A stretch of DNA of 64,000 nucleotides from WLMZ01 sp038227995 (GTDB taxonomy: Bacteria > Actinomycetota > Acidimicrobiia > Acidimicrobiales > Ilumatobacteraceae). The position numbers and the translations under genes were made by a program. Location of the stretch: assembly GCA_038227995.1 (NCBI GenBank), contig JBBRPP010000015.1:1-64000 (forward strand), given 5' to 3'. How positions within the stretch are numbered: the first letter of the stretch is position 1; every line of letters begins with the position of its first letter. The notes beneath the pieces were generated by a model, which worked only from the letters and a program-made list of their open reading frames with translations, had not been told where the DNA came from and searched no databases. Below are positions 59,688 to 64,000 of the stretch, piece by piece.

Positions 59688-61217
59688 TCAGTCCGTCAGC
59701 TGTTCGGTCTCGTTCTCCGATGTCTCGTGGATGCTCAGGATCGTCTCCTTGATGTTCGACAGCTGGTCGCGCGTCGCCTCCGTCATTCGGGATTCGTTGG
59801 CGACGAGCCACTCGTCGAAGTCGTGGCCGTAGACCTCTGCCGTGGTCGGGCCAAGTCGAACATCAGGCACCGGGGGCGGCGGACAGTTCGACGGGACCAG
59901 GCCGCCGGCCACGAGCTGATCGAACGTTGCGCCGACGACGGTCGCCGCGGCGACGGACGTGACGATGTCGTACGTCACGATCGCTCCACGTTGTGCCTCG
60001 ACGACCGATTGCGGTCCGACACCGAGCATCTCCAATCCGTCTCGGATCGCGGTGAGCGCGGGGCCGCCGCCGGCACCGACAACGTTCCCGACGAAGGTCC
60101 CTCCGGTGGGCAGCAGGCTGCCGGCAAAGCTGATCACCTGCCACGTGAAGTTCCACGTGTCCTGTGCATGTTGCGCGTCGTGAACGGTCGCCATCTTGGC
60201 CAGGCCGTCCACCTCACCGATCAGCTCGGCGAGGTCTGCGATGGCTCGATGACGCTCGGCCCACGTCCCCGACGTTGCCGCCGTCAGGTTGTTGCGCACC
60301 GTCTCGCCATAGTCGAGGATCCGGGCCAACGCCGCCGGGTCGTCGAGCAGGAACTGCTGGATCGCTTGCCGTTGCTCGTTCGACAGCCCGAAACCTGACG
60401 CGGTCGATCGGCGCATCGGGAGCAGGTACGGCGCGAGGAGATCTGCGGCGGCGATGTCGAGGTCGCGATGATGATCTGCCCATTGGGGCTGGCCGAGCCG
60501 GTCGAGCATCGCCATCATGAACGTCGGCACGATGATCTTCGCTTCGCTCAGTGGCATCGACTGCGGGTCTGTGCCGGCGATCAGAACACGATTGGAGATC
60601 CGGCCGTCGTCGGCGCTGTCGAGCAGCAACGCCGAGTCCTTCACCGACAGGACAACGAACGCATGAGCCGCACCCGGCGTCACCAACATCGTGTCGAACA
60701 GGAAGTCGGCCGCCCGCGGACCGAGCGACACGTGATCGGGATCGATCAACATCGTCCGCTCACGTTCGATCAACGATCGGGCCACGGTGGCCAATCGGTC
60801 GGCGTCGAGATGCAGATGTTGGACGAGCAGTGCCGCTCCGTACGGCTCGATGACGTCGAGCAGGGTGGTCGGATCGCTGTCCGGGTGGCGCGCTCGGTCG
60901 CTGGTGAGGATCGCTCCGAGCGATGCGAACACCGAGTCGATGTCCGGCACCTGTGGACCGTCATCATCTTCCGCGCGACCCGCCACGCCACTTCGGGCCG
61001 CGGTCTCGTCCGCGTCGCGGGCAGCCCCGAGGCCGTCGCAGAGGGTGGCCCATCCGTTCGACGTCAGGGTCGGCAGGAATGCGTCGACGAGTTCCGGCGA
61101 GAGTGCGATCGTGGCGAACTGAGCGGCGAGCCACGCCGTCTCGTCGGCGGTGAAGGGTCGCTTCGGATCGCGCCGAGACAACTCGAGTCCCAGGGCTTTG
61201 GCGCCCGCCACGGTCAT
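59688..61217 (-). CDS. Unknown 509-residue protein of the WXG100-like module
   Basis: I do not recognise this protein with confidence. It is mostly helical, with an N-terminal LSPELVDAFLPTLTSNGW segment and a middle rich in Asp. Glycine-rich hydrophobic stretches lie at about 350-385 (SFAGSLLPTGGTFVGNVVGA) and about 405-440. An acidic end follows (SENETEQLTD). Length, helical character and position after a WXG100-like gene resemble the DUF6571-type proteins near type VII secretion substrates in actinobacteria; this is inference. No nuclease or deaminase toxin motif is visible. Its ATG overlaps the stop of the 107-residue gene by four bases. It could be a secreted effector or a membrane-active protein. 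Confidence 0.6.
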   Translation of the reverse strand: MTVAGAKALGLELSRRDPKRPFTADETAWLAAQFATIALSPELVDAFLPTLTSNGWATLCDGLGAARDADETAARSGVAGRAEDDDGPQVPDIDSVFASLGAILTSDRARHPDSDPTTLLDVIEPYGAALLVQHLHLDADRLATVARSLIERERTMLIDPDHVSLGPRAADFLFDTMLVTPGAAHAFVVLSVKDSALLLDSADDGRISNRVLIAGTDPQSMPLSEAKIIVPTFMMAMLDRLGQPQWADHHRDLDIAAADLLAPYLLPMRRSTASGFGLSNEQRQAIQQFLLDDPAALARILDYGETVRNNLTAATSGTWAERHRAIADLAELIGEVDGLAKMATVHDAQHAQDTWNFTWQVISFAGSLLPTGGTFVGNVVGAGGGPALTAIRDGLEMLGVGPQSVVEAQRGAIVTYDIVTSVAAATVVGATFDQLVAGGLVPSNCPPPPVPDVRLGPTTAEVYGHDFDEWLVANESRMTEATRDQLSNIKETILSIHETSENETEQLTD

Positions 61218-61537
61218 CGGTGCATCGGTGCATCGGCGCTCGTGCCCGGATCCGTGTCGAACGTCCAACCCGAGTGTGAGGCGAGCAGGCTCAGGCGAAC
61301 GTCCGCGGGAAGCATCGTGACGGGCGTGTAACCGGTCATCGCTCGGCAACCGAAAAGGCCGTCGATGAATGGTCCCCACTGGCTGCTCAACAGTGTCCGC
61401 GCCGCCGACACGGTGCGCATCGCCGATGCCGCTTCGGGATCGACCACGATGATCATGTCGAGGCCCAACTCGGCGCGCATCATCGCGTCACGAAGTGAGC
61501 GAAGTGCCGACGGGTCGTATCCCATGTACGTGCTCAT
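61214..61537 (-). CDS. Unknown 107-residue protein between the WXG100-like and 509-residue genes
   Basis: A small protein, MSTYMGYDPSALRSLRDAMM at the start, with a helical first half and an SSQWGPFIDGL segment. No known motif is seen. Its ATG overlaps the stop of the WXG100-like gene by four bases, and its stop overlaps the next start by four bases, so all three are translationally coupled. It may be a chaperone or second partner of the module. Confidence 0.65.
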   Translation of the reverse strand: MSTYMGYDPSALRSLRDAMMRAELGLDMIIVVDPEAASAMRTVSAARTLLSSQWGPFIDGLFGCRAMTGYTPVTMLPADVRLSLLASHSGWTFDTDPGTSADAPMHR

Positions 61538-61824
61538 CGGATGAATCCCTGCGTGGCCGAGGCGACCGCAGCCGCGTCGAGTTGGATCGCCTGTTGCTCC
61601 AACCGGCCTGCTCGGGTTCGGAGATCGTCCGCTGCGCCCACCAGTTGCGATCGCATCGCGACGAGATCGTCGAGGCATCGCTGTGGGGTCGGACCGAGCC
61701 ACGTGTCGGTACCGGCGCGGCGAAACAGCACGCTCGCGTCGGCATCGTCGAGTCGCTTCGCGGTCCGACGCAGCGTCGCTGCTCGGTCTCGAAGTTGGCT
61801 GGCCGCAGTTTGGGCGATTGGCAT
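61534..61824 (-). CDS. WXG100-like small helical protein
   Basis: A 96-residue protein with the proportions of WXG100 (ESAT-6-type) secretion substrates: a helix (1-35), a turn containing Trp42-Leu43-Gly44 in the middle, and a second long helix (47-96, DLVAMRSQLVGAADDLRTRA). Two cysteine-poor, Ala/Arg-rich helices are typical. The ATG at 61824 follows GAGGAGACGACG as a clear ribosome binding site. No ESX ATPase or EccD gene is in this window. The gene starts 60 bases after the M16 peptidase stop. Confidence 0.7.
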   Translation of the reverse strand: MPIAQTAASQLRDRAATLRRTAKRLDDADASVLFRRAGTDTWLGPTPQRCLDDLVAMRSQLVGAADDLRTRAGRLEQQAIQLDAAAVASATQGFIR

Positions 61825-61884
61825 CGTCGTCTCCTCGGACGACTGAGTGCTCTGCGACGACCGAAGTGGAAAACTGCAGCGAGG

Positions 61885-64000
61885 TCAGCGAGGCAGCGCG
61901 TGAACCTCGATGTAGCGGTCGAGCGGGACATCGGTGGACAGATAGGTGCGCACGTCCTTCGCCACCAGCCTGTCGATGTCGGTGTAGGCGTTGGTGAAGT
62001 CGGTGGCCGTGTCACCGATGCCGGTGTGCTGGGCAAGCAGGTAGCCATCCAACTGTTGGTTGTTGATGTAGTTGTATCGCTGCGAGACGACGGCGACGGC
62101 CGCCTGGATCTCGGCGTCGGTCGGGCCCTTTGTGGCCAGATCGGTGATCTCCGCGTCGAGCGCTGCGGTGACGGCTGGGATCTGGTCGGGGGCGGCCGTG
62201 ATCTCGATGTACAGATCGACGAAGTCGTCGCCACCGTCGTCGGCGGGCGTGATGTAGAACGATGCGCTCGGCGAATACGACTGGCCGAGGTCCTCGCGGA
62301 TGCGCTTCAGGATCCGTGCCGACACGACGCCACTGGCGACGTCGGCGAGCACGTGGTTCGGCACCGTCTTGGCGACACGTGTGCTGTAGAGACGCAACAG
62401 TGTGGCCGTGTCGCCGGTGCCCGCCTTGATGTCCCTCACGACGACACCGGCGGGTGGCGGCGGGGTGATCGACGCGCGCGGCACATCGGAGCCCGTGCTG
62501 GGCAGGCTCCCGAGGTACTGGCGCACCAGGTCCGATACTGCAGCGACATCGAGGTCACCGACGATGGTGAACGTCCACCCTGATGCGTTGCCGAAGTCGG
62601 TCGCCCACGCTCGTTTGATGCCGTCGGCGTCGATCGTTGCAATGTCGGCCGCAGTGAGAGCGTTGGCGAAACGTTCGTCGTCGCCGTAACGCGCCTGTTG
62701 CAGGGCGGCCTGCGCCGCCGTGGCTTGGTCGGCGAACGGATCAGCCGCGCTGGACGTGGCGTCGGCGATCTCGCGCTGCAGGGCCACGGGATCGATGTTC
62801 GGGTTCGCCATGTAGAGATGGATCAACTCCAGCATCTTCTTGACGTCGCCCGTCGCCGCCGTGGCGTCGATCGTGTCCGTGTTCGGACCGATGGTCGGGC
62901 GCACGTCGATGGTCGTACCGGACAGAAGCTGCTCGAGCTGCGTCTGGTCGTGTGCGCCGGCGCCGCTGGTGGTGACGACATCGGCGGCGACCCGGCCGTC
63001 GACCACGTCGGCGGCCGGTAGGCCGTCGAGGCCACCGTTGCTCACTGCTGAGAGGCTGACCTCGTTGGCGCTGATGTCGGTGTGGTCGAGGATCACGGTG
63101 ACGCCGTTGCCGAAGTCCAACTCGGTGGGCGTCAGGTACAGATCTTGGTTCGGGGTGAGTCGCTTGTTGCTGGTCTCCTTCACCGGCGCCGGCGGATCCA
63201 TCAGATCGCCGCTCAACACGTCGGTGGCCGGTCGCTGCGTGATCGAACGTTGCGGCAGCGCAGCGAGAGCGTCGCCGATCTGCGCCAACGTCGGCAGTGC
63301 TGCGTCCTCGCTCTGCGGGCCGTACACGGTGACATACGGACCGGCATGATTCCATCGATACGCGAATCGGGCGTCGACGAAGGCGGCGGTCATGTGGTCG
63401 AGGATGAACGTCGACAGTGTGTGATCGGCATCTGCGGCCAGGATGGGACTCCCGGTGAGGAACGTGGTGGCGTAGCCGTCCGCGTAGTCGGCGTCCTGGC
63501 GGGTGTCTCGCGCCTGGTACGCCTCTTCGATCTGAGCTCGATCGTGGTCGATGGCCCGCTTCAGCTCTCCTGCGTCGAAGCCGAACCGGTTGGCGCGCTC
63601 GAACTCGTCCAGCAGCGCCAACATCGAATCGGTGGTTCGGCCCGTCTTGGCTTCGACGTCCACGCTCGGGGCGTCGAGGGGGCGCACGAGGTTGTTGTCG
63701 GCGACGTAGGCCCGCGAGAAGGGAGTGTCGCCACGCTTCGAGTCGTCGCTGAGGCGGTTGGCGATCATGGTGAAGATCACCTCGTCGGCCGCTGCGTTGG
63801 CCTTGCTCGTCAGCGTCGGTTGCTCGGCGACGAGCGGCAGCGTCAGTTCGACCGTCCGCGTGGTGAGGTCGGGGTCGGTGATCCGGCCCGGAACGCCGGT
63901 GTCGGAAGGTGTGATCGTCAATGGAGCGGCTGTGGCCGCGGTTGCCCGTGGCTCGAGTCCGCCGAAGCGGCTCTGGATCTCCGTCATCACCGTGTCGACA
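61885..64000 (-). CDS. M16-family (insulinase-type) peptidase, partial
   Basis: The open frame runs off the right edge, so only the last 705 residues or so are seen. The visible part has the central and C-terminal M16 folds: YLTPTELDFGNGVTVILDHT (start of the second half), IVGDLDVAAVSDLVRQYLGSLP and RIREDLGQSYSPSASF (M16 C-terminal substrate-binding signature). The zinc-binding HXXEH motif belongs to the missing N-terminal part and cannot be checked. No signal peptide can be assessed. It is upstream of the WXG100-like module on the same strand, possibly co-transcribed. Confidence 0.85.
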   Translation of the reverse strand, partial: VDTVMTEIQSRFGGLEPRATAATAAPLTITPSDTGVPGRITDPDLTTRTVELTLPLVAEQPTLTSKANAAADEVIFTMIANRLSDDSKRGDTPFSRAYVADNNLVRPLDAPSVDVEAKTGRTTDSMLALLDEFERANRFGFDAGELKRAIDHDRAQIEEAYQARDTRQDADYADGYATTFLTGSPILAADADHTLSTFILDHMTAAFVDARFAYRWNHAGPYVTVYGPQSEDAALPTLAQIGDALAALPQRSITQRPATDVLSGDLMDPPAPVKETSNKRLTPNQDLYLTPTELDFGNGVTVILDHTDISANEVSLSAVSNGGLDGLPAADVVDGRVAADVVTTSGAGAHDQTQLEQLLSGTTIDVRPTIGPNTDTIDATAATGDVKKMLELIHLYMANPNIDPVALQREIADATSSAADPFADQATAAQAALQQARYGDDERFANALTAADIATIDADGIKRAWATDFGNASGWTFTIVGDLDVAAVSDLVRQYLGSLPSTGSDVPRASITPPPPAGVVVRDIKAGTGDTATLLRLYSTRVAKTVPNHVLADVASGVVSARILKRIREDLGQSYSPSASFYITPADDGGDDFVDLYIEITAAPDQIPAVTAALDAEITDLATKGPTDAEIQAAVAVVSQRYNYINNQQLDGYLLAQHTGIGDTATDFTNAYTDIDRLVAKDVRTYLSTDVPLDRYIEVHALPR

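Noticed and set aside
57885..60398. 837-codon open frame opposite gnd and the 509-residue gene
   Set aside because: No domain pattern and Arg/His/Gly-rich composition; gnd and the DinB-like gene explain the region.
1..64000. tRNA, rRNA, prophage or insertion sequence
   Set aside because: No T-arm/anticodon pattern, transposase, integrase or terminal inverted repeats were recognised by eye; a tRNAscan-SE and ISfinder search would settle it.

Overview
The window is 64 kb of high-GC, densely coded DNA from a Gram-positive-type actinobacterium. The markers are a WhiB regulator, a PdtaS-type histidine kinase, the SCO1664 / DUF3090 / MSMEG_4193 gene triad, a mycothiol-type DinB protein, DUF222-HNH genes, an Lhr helicase of about 1,500 residues, and a protein related to the F420-reducing hydrogenase beta subunit. 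A complete System I (Ccm) cytochrome c maturation operon, unusual for actinobacteria, and secreted proteins with RLLDTR-type repeats point to a deep lineage such as Acidimicrobiia (Ilumatobacter-like). That placement is inference from gene content. No rRNA, tRNA, CRISPR, transposase or prophage was recognised by eye.

Layout. 1-777 holds no gene I can name. 778-7184: lhr helicase, a TetR regulator, a small membrane protein and a crotonase. 7222-15760: a sortase head-to-head with the ccmA-B-C-D-E-F, thioredoxin (resA/ccmG-like), ccmH, ccmI operon. 15859-20122: a DUF4190 membrane protein, a first DUF222-HNH gene, a SixA-like phosphatase overlapping a DUF4328 membrane protein, and a sulfite-oxidase-fold protein. 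20145-26227: a carbohydrate cluster with an RsbW-like protein, a GT4 glycosyltransferase, trehalose-6-phosphate synthase, a HAD phosphatase and a glycogen-debranching-type glucosidase. 26241-28327: a SufR-like regulator divergent from the Fe-S carrier ATPase Mrp. 28360-31977: a PrmC-related methyltransferase, a double GNAT acetyltransferase, a DJ-1/PfpI protein and a GlxA-type AraC regulator.

32119-38390: DUF3107, two ArsA-like ATPases, PdtaS, a second DUF222-HNH gene and WhiB. 38591-42080: a glycerophosphodiesterase, a diacylglycerol-kinase-fold lipid kinase and electron-transfer flavoprotein etfBA. 42202-48708: a secreted GH18 protein with three C-terminal repeats, a DapB-like dehydrogenase, SelO, and a MarR regulator divergent from a TauD-like dioxygenase. 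48780-52543: the SCO1664/DUF3090/MSMEG_4193 operon, a family-5 uracil-DNA glycosylase and an HSL-type esterase. 52552-56160: an FrhB-like iron-sulfur flavoprotein divergent from a lone molybdenum hydroxylase large subunit. 56253-58985: gnd-zwf-DUF1905, the oxidative pentose phosphate genes. 59029-64000: a DinB/maleylpyruvate-isomerase-like protein, then three tightly coupled genes encoding a WXG100-like protein, a 107-residue protein and a 509-residue unknown, downstream of a truncated M16 peptidase.

Themes. Many genes lack a Shine-Dalgarno sequence and instead carry a TANNNT hexamer 6-10 bases before the start codon, which suggests widespread leaderless transcription. Short in-frame repeats recur, including one read in two frames at the ccmH/ccmI junction. 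The least explained part is the WXG100-like module at the right edge.
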